NCBI RefSeq assembly: GCF_000238915.1
Contig: NZ_BAEG01000058.1
Span: 1 to 64,000 of the forward strand
DNA length: 64,000 nt
Direction: 5' to 3'
From: Arthrobacter globiformis NBRC 12137
GTDB taxonomy: Bacteria; Actinomycetota; Actinomycetes; Actinomycetales; Micrococcaceae
The notes below the pieces were generated by a model. The model searched no databases and had not been told where the DNA came from. It saw nothing but the letters and a program-made list of their open reading frames with translations. Position numbers and translations under genes: made by a program. How positions within the stretch are numbered: position 1 is the stretch's first letter; each line of letters starts with the position of its first letter. Positions 27,591 to 37,035 of this stretch are shown in pieces.

Positions 27591-28315
27591 CTCTTGCCCG
27601 TCAGCTTCTTCCAGCGGGCGGTCAGGCCCCACTTCGTCACGTTGATCATGGCCTCAACCACAATGTTGCCGCTCATCTTGGAAGCGCCGAGTTCCCGCTC
27701 CACGAAGGTGATGGGCCGCTCCACGATATTCAGGCCCATCTTCGCGACGCGCCATGCCAGGTCCACCTGGAATCCGTAGCCGACGGAATCGACCTGGTCC
27801 AGGTTCAGCTTCTCCAGCGTGGTGCGACGGAATGCGCGGTAACCGCCGGTCACGTCCTTGATCTTGAGGCCGAGCATGATGCGCGCGTACGTGCTGCCGG
27901 TCCGGGAGATGGCCTGCCGGTACAGGGGCCAGTTCACGACGCTTCCGCCCTTCACCCAGCGGGAACCCATGGCGAGGTCGGCGCCCTGGTCCACGGCCTC
28001 CAGCAGGGAGGGCAGCTGTTCGGGCTGGTGCGAGCCGTCGGCGTCCATCTCCACCAGAACGTCGTAGCCGGCGTCCAGTCCCCACCTGAAGCCCGCGATG
28101 TAGGCGGCGCCCAGGCCTTCCTTGCCCTTCCGGTGCAGGACGTGGACCTGGTTGTCCCCGGCGGCGATGCTGTCCGCCAGTTGCCCGGTGCCGTCCGGGC
28201 TGTTGTCGTCAACAACGAGGACGTCGGAAGCCGGCACGGCGGCGCGGAGTCGTCCCAGAGTCTTTGGAAGCGACTCCAGCTCGTTGTAGGTGGGGATGAT
28301 GGTGAGGACACGCAC
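27578..28315 (-). CDS. ppm1: Polyprenol monophosphomannose synthase (GT2)
   Basis: A 245-residue GT2-family glycosyltransferase that transfers mannose from GDP-mannose to polyprenyl phosphate, the donor for lipoglycan and glycoprotein mannosylation. Motifs are IIPTYNE (residues 6-12), [10 protein letters not shown] (33-42), the metal-binding [12 protein letters not shown] (near 94) and GGYRAFRR. No C-terminal membrane domain is present, so it works at the membrane surface or with a separate partner, unlike fused Ppm1 proteins. A PcsA-like or dolichol-type donor is the alternative. Confidence 0.9.
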   Translation of the reverse strand: MRVLTIIPTYNELESLPKTLGRLRAAVPASDVLVVDDNSPDGTGQLADSIAAGDNQVHVLHRKGKEGLGAAYIAGFRWGLDAGYDVLVEMDADGSHQPEQLPSLLEAVDQGADLAMGSRWVKGGSVVNWPLYRQAISRTGSTYARIMLGLKIKDVTGGYRAFRRTTLEKLNLDQVDSVGYGFQVDLAWRVAKMGLNIVERPITFVERELGASKMSGNIVVEAMINVTKWGLTARWKKLTGKSPRD

Positions 28316-28686
28316 AGGGAGGCCTTTCCTGGATGGGAGCGGTCAGCACGCGGGGAGCCCGGCGGGAACGCCGGCTCGCAAAGCGCAACTCCCTATTATA
28401 CGGGCCCCGCACAGCGCATCTGTCCGCGCAGCAGGGATCCGGCTCCGCCACGGGCGGGTCCTTGCGCTACGGGCCAGTTCCTGATGCCGCGATAAGCGGA
28501 TGGAGGAACTGTTTTCTGCTGCGCTTCGGACCCGCCCCCGGAAGCTCAATGCTACGGACTGGCTGGGGGCTGTCAACAGCCCCCTGACCTGCCCGTTCAC
28601 CTATCGCCGCAGGTCAGAGCCCTTTTCCGGGAGGGAATCCCGGCACGGCCGGACACTATGTGTCGCCGAATTAAGCCCGGCGAAGA
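28316..28686. other. Intergenic region upstream of ppm1
   Basis: No gene is supported in 370 bases. On the minus strand a perfect -10 hexamer TATAAT (28395-28400) lies about 80 bases before the ppm1 start, with only a weak -35 (GACAGA at 28419-28424). The rest shows no repeat, RNA or conserved peptide I can recognise. Confidence 0.4.
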
Positions 28687-30348
28687 TCAGCCCCGGAGGG
28701 CTTCTGTCGAGAACAGCTCCAGCCCGTCCCGCACGGTCTGCAGGCACCGGGGATCCGTGCCGGTGTCCAGGGCGGGCAGCAGCGGTGTGCGGGCCCGGGG
28801 ATCCGTGCTCCAGGACTGCACCCTGGTGTCCGCCACCTGAACCATGAGCTCATCCACTTCCCAGACGGCGAAGGATGCCGGTGCGCCCGGTACCAGCTGG
28901 CCCGCCATGGGGTTTTCGTAGCGGGCGGCACGCCAGCCGGCCCGCGTGTGGCCGAGGAAGGCCGCCCGGGCGGAGATCCGCTGGTCGGCGTCGTGGTGCT
29001 CGAGGCACGACCGGACGCTGGACCAGGGACGGAGCGGCGTCACGGGGGTGTCGCTGCCGAAGCAGATGGGGACGCCGGCCGAATAGAACGAGGCGAACGG
29101 GTTCATGCCCTGGCTGCGGGATCCGAGGCGCCGCTCATAGAGCCGGCCCTGGCCACCCCACGCGGCGTCGAAGGCTGGCTGTGCGCTGACGGTCACTGAG
29201 TACTTCGCCAGGCGCGCGATGGCGTCGGCGTCGGCCATTTCAACGTGCTCGAAGCGGTGCCCGGCCGCCCGGACCCGTTGCTCCCCCACCTCAGCGGCTG
29301 CCTCCTCTAGGGCCTGCAGGGCCGCATCGAGGCCGGCGTCTCCTATGACGTGGAAGCCGCCCTGGATGCCCAGAAGCGAACAGGCCGCAAGGTGCGCGGC
29401 CGCCTCAGCCACGGACAGGTACGTTGTCCCGGTCTCCCCGGGTGCGTCCGTGTAGGGTTCCCGCAGGGATGCCGTGCGGGAGCCGATTGACCCGTCGATG
29501 TTCAGGTCCCCGGCAAATCCGCGGACCCGGACCCCAAGCTCAGCGAGGAGCGCCTCGGCGTCGGCCGCCGTCGTCGTCAATTGTCCCCAGTACGGCAGCA
29601 CCTCGGGGGCCGGGCGCGTGCCTGCCGCGTCGTTCCATCCCGCCGCCAGCCGCAGGTCGTCGAAGCTGCTGATTCTTGGTGCACCCATCTCGGCCAGTGC
29701 CACATACCCGTTGGCCGCAGCCTCGTCCAGGGCACGACGCTGGTAGTCCTGCAGCGCGGCGGTTGATAGGCGGCGGGTGGCCTGCCGGGCGGCAGTGTGG
29801 GCCTCGCGCCGGACATGGCCGCCCGGCGCGTAGCCGTCCAGTCCCGCCAGCCCGGCACTGGCCACGAGTGACGGCGAGACAAGGGCCGAATGAACATCAA
29901 CCCGGGAAAGGTACACCGGACGGCCGGCGGCAGCCCGCTCCAGCTCTCCGGCGTCCGGGAGGGTGGGATCGTCCCAGAGCGACTCATCCCAGCCATGACC
30001 CAGCACGGCGCCTTCCCCGCCCGAGGCCGCAACGGCGTCCAGCAGTTCGCGGGCCGACCGCACGCCGCCGAGCTGCAGTGAGTCGAGCGCAATGCCGGTC
30101 TCGGTCAGGTGGGCGTGGGAGTCGACAAATCCGGGAGCGACGAGGGCGCCGCGGAGATCGATGATATCCATGGAGTTGTCGGCGATCGAGGTGGCAGCCT
30201 GTTCCGAGCCGACCCACGCGATGGTGCCGCCGTCCACCAGCATGGCCGTGGCGAAGGGATCAGCCGCGGTGTAGACGGAACCGTTGCGGTACAGCGTGAC
30301 CTTTGACGGTCCGGTTCCTTCCTGCGGGCGGGCGGGGGCATCGGCCAT
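28687..30348 (-). CDS. YtcJ-like amidohydrolase
   Basis: A 553-residue amidohydrolase-superfamily protein of the YtcJ/amidohydrolase_3 type. Metal-binding residues lie in FVDSHAHL (about 70-77), then GFHVIGDAG and HRFEHVEMAD, and FGSDTPVTPL near residue 435. These enzymes hydrolyse amides or imides; the substrate is unknown. The ATG at 30348 is preceded by AAGGAG, which decides it over an upstream in-frame ATG without a site. It follows helY on the same strand after about 95 bases. Confidence 0.85.
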   Translation of the reverse strand: MADAPARPQEGTGPSKVTLYRNGSVYTAADPFATAMLVDGGTIAWVGSEQAATSIADNSMDIIDLRGALVAPGFVDSHAHLTETGIALDSLQLGGVRSARELLDAVAASGGEGAVLGHGWDESLWDDPTLPDAGELERAAAGRPVYLSRVDVHSALVSPSLVASAGLAGLDGYAPGGHVRREAHTAARQATRRLSTAALQDYQRRALDEAAANGYVALAEMGAPRISSFDDLRLAAGWNDAAGTRPAPEVLPYWGQLTTTAADAEALLAELGVRVRGFAGDLNIDGSIGSRTASLREPYTDAPGETGTTYLSVAEAAAHLAACSLLGIQGGFHVIGDAGLDAALQALEEAAAEVGEQRVRAAGHRFEHVEMADADAIARLAKYSVTVSAQPAFDAAWGGQGRLYERRLGSRSQGMNPFASFYSAGVPICFGSDTPVTPLRPWSSVRSCLEHHDADQRISARAAFLGHTRAGWRAARYENPMAGQLVPGAPASFAVWEVDELMVQVADTRVQSWSTDPRARTPLLPALDTGTDPRCLQTVRDGLELFSTEALRG

Positions 30349-30377
30349 GGAGGCGCTCCTTGGAGAGTTCAAACGGG

Positions 30378-30422
30378 GTGTTGGGTACGGAAGTGTTTGG
30401 TACGGAAACGTTCAGTGCGGAG
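30378..30422. repeat. Three tandem 15-bp units downstream of helY
   Basis: GTGTTGGGTACGGAA, GTGTTTGGTACGGAA and ACGTTCAGTGCGGAG follow directly. The first two match at 14 of 15; the third is diverged. They lie just beyond the helY stop, between helY and the amidohydrolase. Confidence 0.6.
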
Positions 30423-30443
30423 GCGGGGCCAGGGTGCTGGGAG

Positions 30444-33338
30444 TCAGCCCACAGTGGAGTAGGCCACGACGCCCCGCCTGATCAGCTTGATGGCCTCGGC
30501 GCAGAGCCGGGCCAGCCGGGGATCGAGGCCGGGGATCTTGGCCAGCTGGTCCAGCAGGTCGATCACCTGCTTGACCCACCGGACGAAGTCGCCGGCGGCC
30601 AGGTCCGTGCCGCTGAGCACGTCCTGCAGGTGGCGGCCGCGGGCCCACTTGTACATCGGCCAGATTAGTCCCAGTTCCGGTTCGCCGGTGAGCGGGAGCT
30701 TGTTCTGCTCCTCCACGTCCTCCAGCGCAGACCACTCGCGGACCACGATATCCACGGCGGTCTCGAGGGAAACGCTGGGCATGCGGGGACGCAGGCCGCG
30801 GTCCTCGCGCTTGGCCTGGTACACCAGCACACTGGCGAACGCGGCCACCTCCACAGCGTCGAGGTCATCGAACGCCCCCTGCCGCAGGGCCTGCGAAATC
30901 AGCAGGTCCTTCTCGCCGTAGATCCGGCGCAGCCGCTGGCCGTCGGTGCTAATGCGGTGCTGTCCGTCCTCGGTGGACTCGAGGTAACCGTAGGCCGACA
31001 GGACATCGCACACCCGGTCGAACGTCTTGGCGATGGTGTTGGTGCGTCCCTGGATCTGGCGGACCAGACCGTCGGTTTCCTTGCGCAGCTTCCACCAGCG
31101 TTCGGACCACCTGGCATGGTCCTCGCGTTCGCTGCAGCCGTGGCACGGGTGGGCCCGTAGGGCACGCCGCAGGTCGGCGATCTTCTTTTCCTGGTTTTGC
31201 AGCGCGGAGCCAAGCCCGAAGTCGTTGTTGCGGCTGTTTCCCCTGGCCGGCGGCCGGTTCTCCCGCAGGGCGTTCCGGACGGAGGAGGCCAGGTCCCGCC
31301 GCGACTTGGGAACCTTCGCGTTGAATGACTTGGGGATCCTGATCCGGGTCAGCGGCGCAATAGGGCCCTCCAGGTCATCGACTCCGATACGGCGCAGCTG
31401 GCTTTCCAGCGTCAGCACCGCGGGCCTCGGCTCGCGGGAGCTGTGGTCCGAGCTCAGCACCACGGCAAATCCGGGGGCCCTGCCTGCCGGGACATCCACA
31501 ACGTCGCCCGGCAGCAGACGGCTCAGGGAGTCCTCGTTGAGCGACTTGCGGGCCCGTGATTTGCTCCGCGAACTGAAATTCTCGGCGTCGGACAGTTCCC
31601 GCCGCAGCCGGGCGTACTCGGTGAAGTCGCCAAGATGGCAGGTCATCGATTTTGCATAGCCGGCCAGCGACTCCTCGCGGCTGCGGACCTGACGGGCCAG
31701 GCCGACCACCGACCGGTCAGCCTGGAACTGGGCGAAGGAGGACTCCAGGATTTCCCTGGCCCTGGGCCGGCCGAACTGGGCGAGCAGGTTGATGCTCATG
31801 TTGTACGTGGGCTGGAAGCTGGAATTCAGCGGATACGTCCGGCGGGAGGCCAGGCCGGCCACCGCTGCAGGGTCCGTCCCGGGCTGCCACAGGACCACGG
31901 CATGGCCTTCGACGTCGATGCCGCGCCGGCCCGCCCTGCCGGTGAGCTGGGTGTACTCCCCTGCCGTGATGTCCACGTGGGCTTCGCCGTTGAACTTGTC
32001 CAGCTTCTCCAGCACCACGGAACGGGCCGGCATGTTGACCCCGAGGGCCAGCGTCTCGGTGGCGAACACCGCCTTCACGAGGCCGTCCGCAAAAAGCTTC
32101 TCAACCACTTCCTTGAAGGTGGGAAGCATGCCGGCATGGTGGGCTGCGATGCCGCGCAGGAGCCCCTCCCGCCAGCTCCAGAAGCCCAGCACTTCGAGGT
32201 CGTCGGTCGGAATGTCCTGGCCGGCCTCGTCCACCCGCTGGGCGATGATGCCCTGCTCCCGCTCCGTGGTGAGCCACAGCCCGGACGCTACGCACTGTGC
32301 GACGGCGGCGTCACAGCCGGCCCGGGAAAAGATGAAGGTGATGGCGGGCAGCAGGTCCTGCCGGTCAAGGCTGGCGATGACCTGCGGCCGGCTGGCCCGC
32401 CGCACGGCGCTCCGGGTCTCCTGCTGGGGCTTGTCACCATAGCGCTGGCGCTGTTGCCGCCGCTGGCTCCGGCCGCCGTGGCCGAAGCGGCCCTGGAAGT
32501 TGAGCTGGCTTTCAGCCCTCGAAAGGGTCAGCAGTTCCGGGTTGACCTCGAATCCCCGCTGGCCGGCGTCGGCTGGTGTTGGGGCCAGCGGCAGGGCGGC
32601 GGCCGCTGCCGGGCTGCCGGCCGGGGCGATTTCGTCAAAGGTGGTCTCGCCGGCGAATAGATCCACGATGTCCCTGCCCACCATGACGTGCTGCCAGAGC
32701 GGCACGGGACGGTGTTCGGAGACGATTACGTCGGTGTCGCCGCGGACGGTGTCCAGCCAGGCGCCGAACTCCTCCGCGTTGGAGACCGTGGCGCTGAGGG
32801 ACGCCACCTGCACCTCGCTGGGCAGGTGGATGATGACTTCCTCCCAGACCGCACCGCGGAAGCGGTCGGCCAGGTAGTGGACCTCATCCATGACCACAAA
32901 GCCCAGGTCGAACAGGGTGTCGGAGTCGGCGTACAGCATGTTGCGCAGGACCTCGGTGGTCATGACCACCACGGGCGCGTCGCCGTTGATGCTGGTGTCA
33001 CCGGTCAGGAGCCCGACGTTCGCGTCGCCGTATTTCTCCGTCAGCTCGGTGAATTTCTGGTTGCTGAGCGCCTTGATGGGCGTGGTGTAGAACGCCTTCA
33101 GTCCGCGCTGCAGCGCCAGGTAAACGGCGAACTCGCCCACGATGGTCTTGCCGGCCCCGGTGGGCGCGGCAACCAGCACCCCGCGGCCTTCCTGGAGGGA
33201 CTTGCACGCCTGCCGCTGGAAGTCGTCCAGTTCAAAGCTGAGTGTGCGGGCGAATGCGCCCAAATGGGTCTTTGCTTCCGCGGCCCGTTCGGCGCTGGCG
33301 CGGTACCGTTCGGAAGGCGACGGAGTGGTGGTGGACAT
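30444..33338 (-). CDS. helY: Ski2/Mtr4-like DEAD/DEAH-box helicase HelY
   Basis: A 964-residue superfamily 2 RNA helicase. APTGAGKT (58-65) is Walker A, DEVH (151-154) is motif II, and LTGRAGRRG is motif VI. The C-terminal third carries the DSHCT-like domain of exosome-linked helicases (region ending TDLAAGDFVRWVKQVIDLL). A glycine/arginine/glutamine-rich linker (RFGHGGRSQRRQQRQRYG) sits near residue 285. It closes the pafBC-tatA-tatC-helY segment, an order also known in mycobacteria. It probably acts in RNA turnover. Confidence 0.9.
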   Translation of the reverse strand: MSTTTPSPSERYRASAERAAEAKTHLGAFARTLSFELDDFQRQACKSLQEGRGVLVAAPTGAGKTIVGEFAVYLALQRGLKAFYTTPIKALSNQKFTELTEKYGDANVGLLTGDTSINGDAPVVVMTTEVLRNMLYADSDTLFDLGFVVMDEVHYLADRFRGAVWEEVIIHLPSEVQVASLSATVSNAEEFGAWLDTVRGDTDVIVSEHRPVPLWQHVMVGRDIVDLFAGETTFDEIAPAGSPAAAAALPLAPTPADAGQRGFEVNPELLTLSRAESQLNFQGRFGHGGRSQRRQQRQRYGDKPQQETRSAVRRASRPQVIASLDRQDLLPAITFIFSRAGCDAAVAQCVASGLWLTTEREQGIIAQRVDEAGQDIPTDDLEVLGFWSWREGLLRGIAAHHAGMLPTFKEVVEKLFADGLVKAVFATETLALGVNMPARSVVLEKLDKFNGEAHVDITAGEYTQLTGRAGRRGIDVEGHAVVLWQPGTDPAAVAGLASRRTYPLNSSFQPTYNMSINLLAQFGRPRAREILESSFAQFQADRSVVGLARQVRSREESLAGYAKSMTCHLGDFTEYARLRRELSDAENFSSRSKSRARKSLNEDSLSRLLPGDVVDVPAGRAPGFAVVLSSDHSSREPRPAVLTLESQLRRIGVDDLEGPIAPLTRIRIPKSFNAKVPKSRRDLASSVRNALRENRPPARGNSRNNDFGLGSALQNQEKKIADLRRALRAHPCHGCSEREDHARWSERWWKLRKETDGLVRQIQGRTNTIAKTFDRVCDVLSAYGYLESTEDGQHRISTDGQRLRRIYGEKDLLISQALRQGAFDDLDAVEVAAFASVLVYQAKREDRGLRPRMPSVSLETAVDIVVREWSALEDVEEQNKLPLTGEPELGLIWPMYKWARGRHLQDVLSGTDLAAGDFVRWVKQVIDLLDQLAKIPGLDPRLARLCAEAIKLIRRGVVAYSTVG

Positions 33339-33362
33339 GCCTCAAGCCTAGCGGGGGCGCAC

Positions 33363-34199
33363 CTAGAGATTCTTCAGCTCACTGCTCGGAGTCGCGACAT
33401 CGGCTGTGGCCTCGGTCTCAGCGGCCCGCTTCACTGCCCGGCGCGCACGACGGCGGTCATTCAGGACGCACAGGCCGATGGCCAGGAAGAAGAGCAGGAG
33501 CATGGGGCCGGCAAGGTAGAACATGCTCATCGCGTCGCCGCCGGGGGCGGCCATGGCCGCGAAGAGGCAGACAAGGAACACGGTGATGCGCCAGCTCTTG
33601 ATGAGCTGTTCCCCGCGGAGGATTCCGGCGAGGTTCAGTCCCACCAGGACAACCGGGAGCAGGAAGGCAATGCCGAAGGCGAGCAGCAGCCGCAGCACGA
33701 AGGACAGGTAGACCTGCGCGCTGATGAAGTTGGACCCGCCGGAGGGCGTGAAGTCGGTGAGGACCCGGACGGCGTTGGGCAGGACGAGCCATGCCATCGT
33801 CACGCCGCCGACGAAGAGCGGCACCGCGGCCGCCACGAAGGACAGCGCCAGCCGGCGCTCCTTCTTGTGCAGCCCGGGGACGATAAACGCCCAGAGCTGG
33901 TACAGCCAGACGGGGCTGGCCAGGATGACACCGAGGAAGACGGACACCTGGATCATGAGGTCGAAGGAGCTCGCCACGCCGTCGAAGTTGAGCGACGCCT
34001 GCCGGCCCTGGCTTTCGTTGAGGTCCCGGATCGGTTTGATCAGGGCCGCGAGCATGGGCTGGTAGACCATGAAGCCCGCAACGGTGGCGAGCACAACGGC
34101 AATGGCGGACTTGAACAGCCTGTTCCTGAGTTCGCGCAGATGGTCCAGCAGAGCCATCCGTCCCTCAGGATTGGAGCGACGACTCATGGTTAGTGCCAC
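33363..34199 (-). CDS. tatC: Sec-independent translocase subunit TatC
   Basis: A 278-residue integral membrane protein with six predicted helices, the receptor that recognises twin-arginine signal peptides. It begins with the family motif MALLDHLRELRNRLFKSA (about 15-32) and keeps the FxxxP-type loops (for example LPFVVLVGLNLAGILR-like region). The C-terminal 30 residues are charged and cytoplasmic. ATGs at 34199 and 34187 are both possible. It follows tatA after six bases. Confidence 0.95.
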   Translation of the reverse strand: MALTMSRRSNPEGRMALLDHLRELRNRLFKSAIAVVLATVAGFMVYQPMLAALIKPIRDLNESQGRQASLNFDGVASSFDLMIQVSVFLGVILASPVWLYQLWAFIVPGLHKKERRLALSFVAAAVPLFVGGVTMAWLVLPNAVRVLTDFTPSGGSNFISAQVYLSFVLRLLLAFGIAFLLPVVLVGLNLAGILRGEQLIKSWRITVFLVCLFAAMAAPGGDAMSMFYLAGPMLLLFFLAIGLCVLNDRRRARRAVKRAAETEATADVATPSSELKNL

Positions 34200-34205
34200 G
34201 TGATC

Positions 34206-34475
34206 TTAGGCGCGGTTGGGGGGCGGAACGTCGTTTCCGTCGGCAGGACGGTTGTCCGTCGTGGCGGACCGCGGGTGGTTCACGACGGTGCCTTCGACGG
34301 GATCTGAGCCGTCCTTGGCTTCCGGGGCCCCGTCCTTCTTCATTTCGCGGACTTCCGACTTGAAAATGCGCATCGACTGGCCGAGGCTCCGGGCCATGCC
34401 GGGCAGCTTCGGTGCCGCGAAGAGCACCAAAGCCAGGACGATGATGATGATGAGATGCCAGCCTTCAAGCCTCAT
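34206..34475 (-). CDS. tatA: Sec-independent translocase subunit TatA
   Basis: An 89-residue pore component. One membrane helix (about 6-22; WHLIIIIVLALVLFAAPKLP) is followed by the amphipathic helix MARSLGQSMRIFKSEVREMK, then an acidic tail. The PKLPGMARSLG hinge is the family hallmark. AAAGGAACACCC precedes the ATG. It is translated just before tatC. Confidence 0.95.
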   Translation of the reverse strand: MRLEGWHLIIIIVLALVLFAAPKLPGMARSLGQSMRIFKSEVREMKKDGAPEAKDGSDPVEGTVVNHPRSATTDNRPADGNDVPPPNRA

Positions 34476-34510
34476 GGTGGGTGTTCCTTTCGTTTAGTAA
34501 CATCCTACGT

Positions 34511-34879
34511 TTATCTGAATTCGATGTCGCGCAGCGACTGGGGCTGGCCCCGTTCGGCCTTCCGGCGGACCCTGCGCTGGCGCCGGGCTTCCCTGCGGGC
34601 CTCCTTGGAGGCGTGGTAATCATGGCGCATCTGGTGCGGCGAGGCAAAAGGGGCGGTTCCCGGTGCAACCCCGATGACGTCGGAATCGGGTGCCGCCTCC
34701 ATGGCACCTGCGGACGCTGTCGCAGGAACGGGAAGGCGGGTGAGTTTGTCCCCCGCTTCACCGAGCTCCTTGACCGTCGCCATGAACTGGCGGAACAGTC
34801 GGACACCCATGAGCACGAAGAACAGCAGCGACAGCGACACAAGCGCCACCCAAATAAGGATCCAGGACCACCAAGGCAT
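34511..34879 (-). CDS. Single-pass membrane protein, unknown
   Basis: A 122-residue protein with one N-terminal membrane helix (about 4-27; WWSWILIWVALVSLSLLFFV) and a charged cytoplasmic tail rich in arginine (KEARREARRQRRVRRKAERG). I do not recognise a family, though such proteins sit between pafBC and tatA in related genomes. The ATG at 34879 fits the membrane topology; a start 63 bases upstream is possible. Role unknown. Confidence 0.6.
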   Translation of the reverse strand: MPWWSWILIWVALVSLSLLFFVLMGVRLFRQFMATVKELGEAGDKLTRLPVPATASAGAMEAAPDSDVIGVAPGTAPFASPHQMRHDYHASKEARREARRQRRVRRKAERGQPQSLRDIEFR

Positions 34880-34905
34880 GCTGAGTAGTCTAACTGGCGT
34901 ACTGG

Positions 34906-36915
34906 CTAGTCCTTGTACTGGGCCAGGGCCGCCCCGATCCATTCACGCGAGGCTTGAGCAAGCGCCTCCGGTTCCAGGATCCGTGCCGTCCCGCCGTGCT
35001 GGGCCACGAACATGGGCAGCCATGCCGTGTTGCCGAACCGGATTTCGGCCACCAGGCCGCCGTCCGGCAGCGGCGCTGTCCGCTCGGCATAGTAGTCGTC
35101 CGCGAGACCGGCGCCGCGGGCGGTGAGCTGGACGGTGACCAGAGTGTCGTCGTCGTTGGGGGTGAACAGCTTTGCCGGGAACCCGCCGTCGGGCTGTATC
35201 CCGGACGAGGCCGGCTTGCCGGTCGGGGTGAGGTCCTCGATCCGGTCCAGCCGGAAATTCCGGAGGCCGGCCGCCGAATGGCAGTAGGCCTCGAAGTACC
35301 AGGTGTTGTCCAGGGAGTAGAGCCGGAGCGGATCCACGTCCCGCTCCGACAGGGTGTCCTTCTGCGCGGAAAGATAGACGAGGTGCAGCTGGGACCCTGA
35401 TTCAATCGCGTCGCGGATGACCTCCAGGTTGGCTGAGTTGCCGGGTCCCACTTCCGGTCCGGACAGGGCGGCGGCGCGGAGCCCCTCCTCCCCCGCGGCG
35501 GCCATCAGCTTGAGCGTCACCGATTCCAAGGCACTCCCCTCGGCCAGTTCCGGCAGGCCGTTCAGGGTCTCGAGGCCGGTGAGCAGCGCGCAGGCCTCGT
35601 CCACGGTGAATCGGACAGGCCGGTTCAGCTCCATGGACTGGCTGATGAAAACGTGGCCTTCCTCCCACTGGATGTCCAGCAGCTCGTCCGGGTAGCCCTG
35701 CGGCAGGCCCGAGCAGATCAGGATCAGCAGATCGTCTTCGAGCTCCTGGCGGGTCACGCCGAACCTGTCGGCGACCTCCTCGATGGGAAGGCCCTGGTTG
35801 CGGACCAGGAACGGCACCAGCTGCAGCATCCTCCTGAGCTGGTCCTCGGACGTGCGCTTGCGGGTCCGCTTTCCCGTACCGGCATGTCCGAACGAATACG
35901 ACGGCGCCGGAGCGTCGATGAAGGCGGCGGCATTCGCAAGGCGGCGCTGCACGGCAGCGGACAGCTCTGCCGGGGCCACCACCCTGACGTGCGGCCCGTA
36001 GGAGGCCAGTTCTTCTCCCAGCACCTCGGCGTCGCGATAGGGAACGGTAAGCCGGTCCCAGCCGGCGTCGGTCTCCGTGACCTCGGCGGCGTCCGGATCC
36101 ACATCCGCGGAAGCGGCGGCTCCGGCGGCACGCTTGCGCAGTCCCAGCAGCTTGCCGCTGCGGACATCCACGACGGCGGCGCTGACCGGAAGCTCCGGAA
36201 GGCTGTCCAGCTGGGCACGCATGTTGAAGCCGGCAGGCGGCGTGAAGGCTTCCCGCTCCAGAATGGTGACTGCCGACGTGAAGCGCGACAGCCGGAAGAA
36301 GCGCTTGGCACCGCGGCCCCGGTCGAAACCGACGAGGTACCACTGGCCGAAGCGGCTGCCCAGGCCCCAGGGTTCAACGGTGCGTTCCTCTTCCCGGCCC
36401 GTGCTGCCGGCCAGGTAGCGGAAGCGGACAGCGTGCTGGGCGTGCATGGCGGCCACCAGGTCCTCGAACGCCTGGCCGGCCGGTTTGATGCGCGGCTGCA
36501 CGCCGGCCGGAAGTTCGACGTCGGCCAGGCCGCCCGCCGCCTGGAGCTTGCGGAGGGCGTTGCTCGCCGCCGTACCCAGCGCCGCCTGCTCCCAGAGCTG
36601 CGAAGCCAGCAGCAGGACCGTCCATTCGTCCGGGGTCAGCTCCACATCCGGCAGGCGGTTGGATTCCTTGCCGATCCGGTACCGGGTGGTGCCCGGATCG
36701 TCCGAACTCCAGCCCAGGTCCGTGACCGTCTCGACGTCGAAGCCGAAGTCGCGCAGATCGTTCTTGTCGCGTTCGAACATGCGGCCAAAGGCGGCGTCGC
36801 TGGCCGCACCGCCGGCGTAGATTTTCTCCCGCAGCTCACTGCGCCGCAGGCCGTACCTTGAGTTCAGCAGTGCGATCAGGAGGTTCAGCAGGCGTTCAGT
36901 ACGTTGGGCGGACAC
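34906..36915 (-). CDS. pafBC: Fused PafBC, DNA-damage transcriptional activator
   Basis: A 669-residue protein with two tandem units, each a winged-helix domain followed by a WYL domain and a WCX-like end. Unit 1 is about residues 1-330 (RLLNLLIALLNSRYGLRR and PWGLGSRFGQWYLVGFD) and unit 2 about 350-669 (RRMLQLVPFLVRNQGLP and LRLYSLDNTWYFEAYC). In mycobacteria PafB and PafC are separate genes that form a heterodimer. In Arthrobacter a natural fusion is known and its structure was solved. PafBC activates the RecA-independent DNA-damage response by altering promoter recognition. A terminator separates it from the proteasome genes. Confidence 0.92.
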   Translation of the reverse strand: MSAQRTERLLNLLIALLNSRYGLRRSELREKIYAGGAASDAAFGRMFERDKNDLRDFGFDVETVTDLGWSSDDPGTTRYRIGKESNRLPDVELTPDEWTVLLLASQLWEQAALGTAASNALRKLQAAGGLADVELPAGVQPRIKPAGQAFEDLVAAMHAQHAVRFRYLAGSTGREEERTVEPWGLGSRFGQWYLVGFDRGRGAKRFFRLSRFTSAVTILEREAFTPPAGFNMRAQLDSLPELPVSAAVVDVRSGKLLGLRKRAAGAAASADVDPDAAEVTETDAGWDRLTVPYRDAEVLGEELASYGPHVRVVAPAELSAAVQRRLANAAAFIDAPAPSYSFGHAGTGKRTRKRTSEDQLRRMLQLVPFLVRNQGLPIEEVADRFGVTRQELEDDLLILICSGLPQGYPDELLDIQWEEGHVFISQSMELNRPVRFTVDEACALLTGLETLNGLPELAEGSALESVTLKLMAAAGEEGLRAAALSGPEVGPGNSANLEVIRDAIESGSQLHLVYLSAQKDTLSERDVDPLRLYSLDNTWYFEAYCHSAAGLRNFRLDRIEDLTPTGKPASSGIQPDGGFPAKLFTPNDDDTLVTVQLTARGAGLADDYYAERTAPLPDGGLVAEIRFGNTAWLPMFVAQHGGTARILEPEALAQASREWIGAALAQYKD

Positions 36916-36941
36916 CCTCGTTACGTTACTAAAGCCGTTCC

Positions 36942-37000
36942 GGCAAAAACGCGAAAGCGCGGCAACAATCCGGAAAATCCTTCCGATTGTTACCGCGCTT
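36942..37000 (-). terminator. Terminator after the FKBP genes
   Basis: On the minus strand AAGCGCGG-T-AACAATC pairs with GATTGTT-G-CCGCGCTT around a small inner hairpin, followed by CGCGTTTTT. It ends the proteasome-FKBP unit before pafBC, so pafBC probably has its own promoter in the 120-base gap. Confidence 0.75.
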
Positions 37001-37035
37001 GCGCAGTTAGTGTGCTTCCGGCGGAAAACCCGCGA

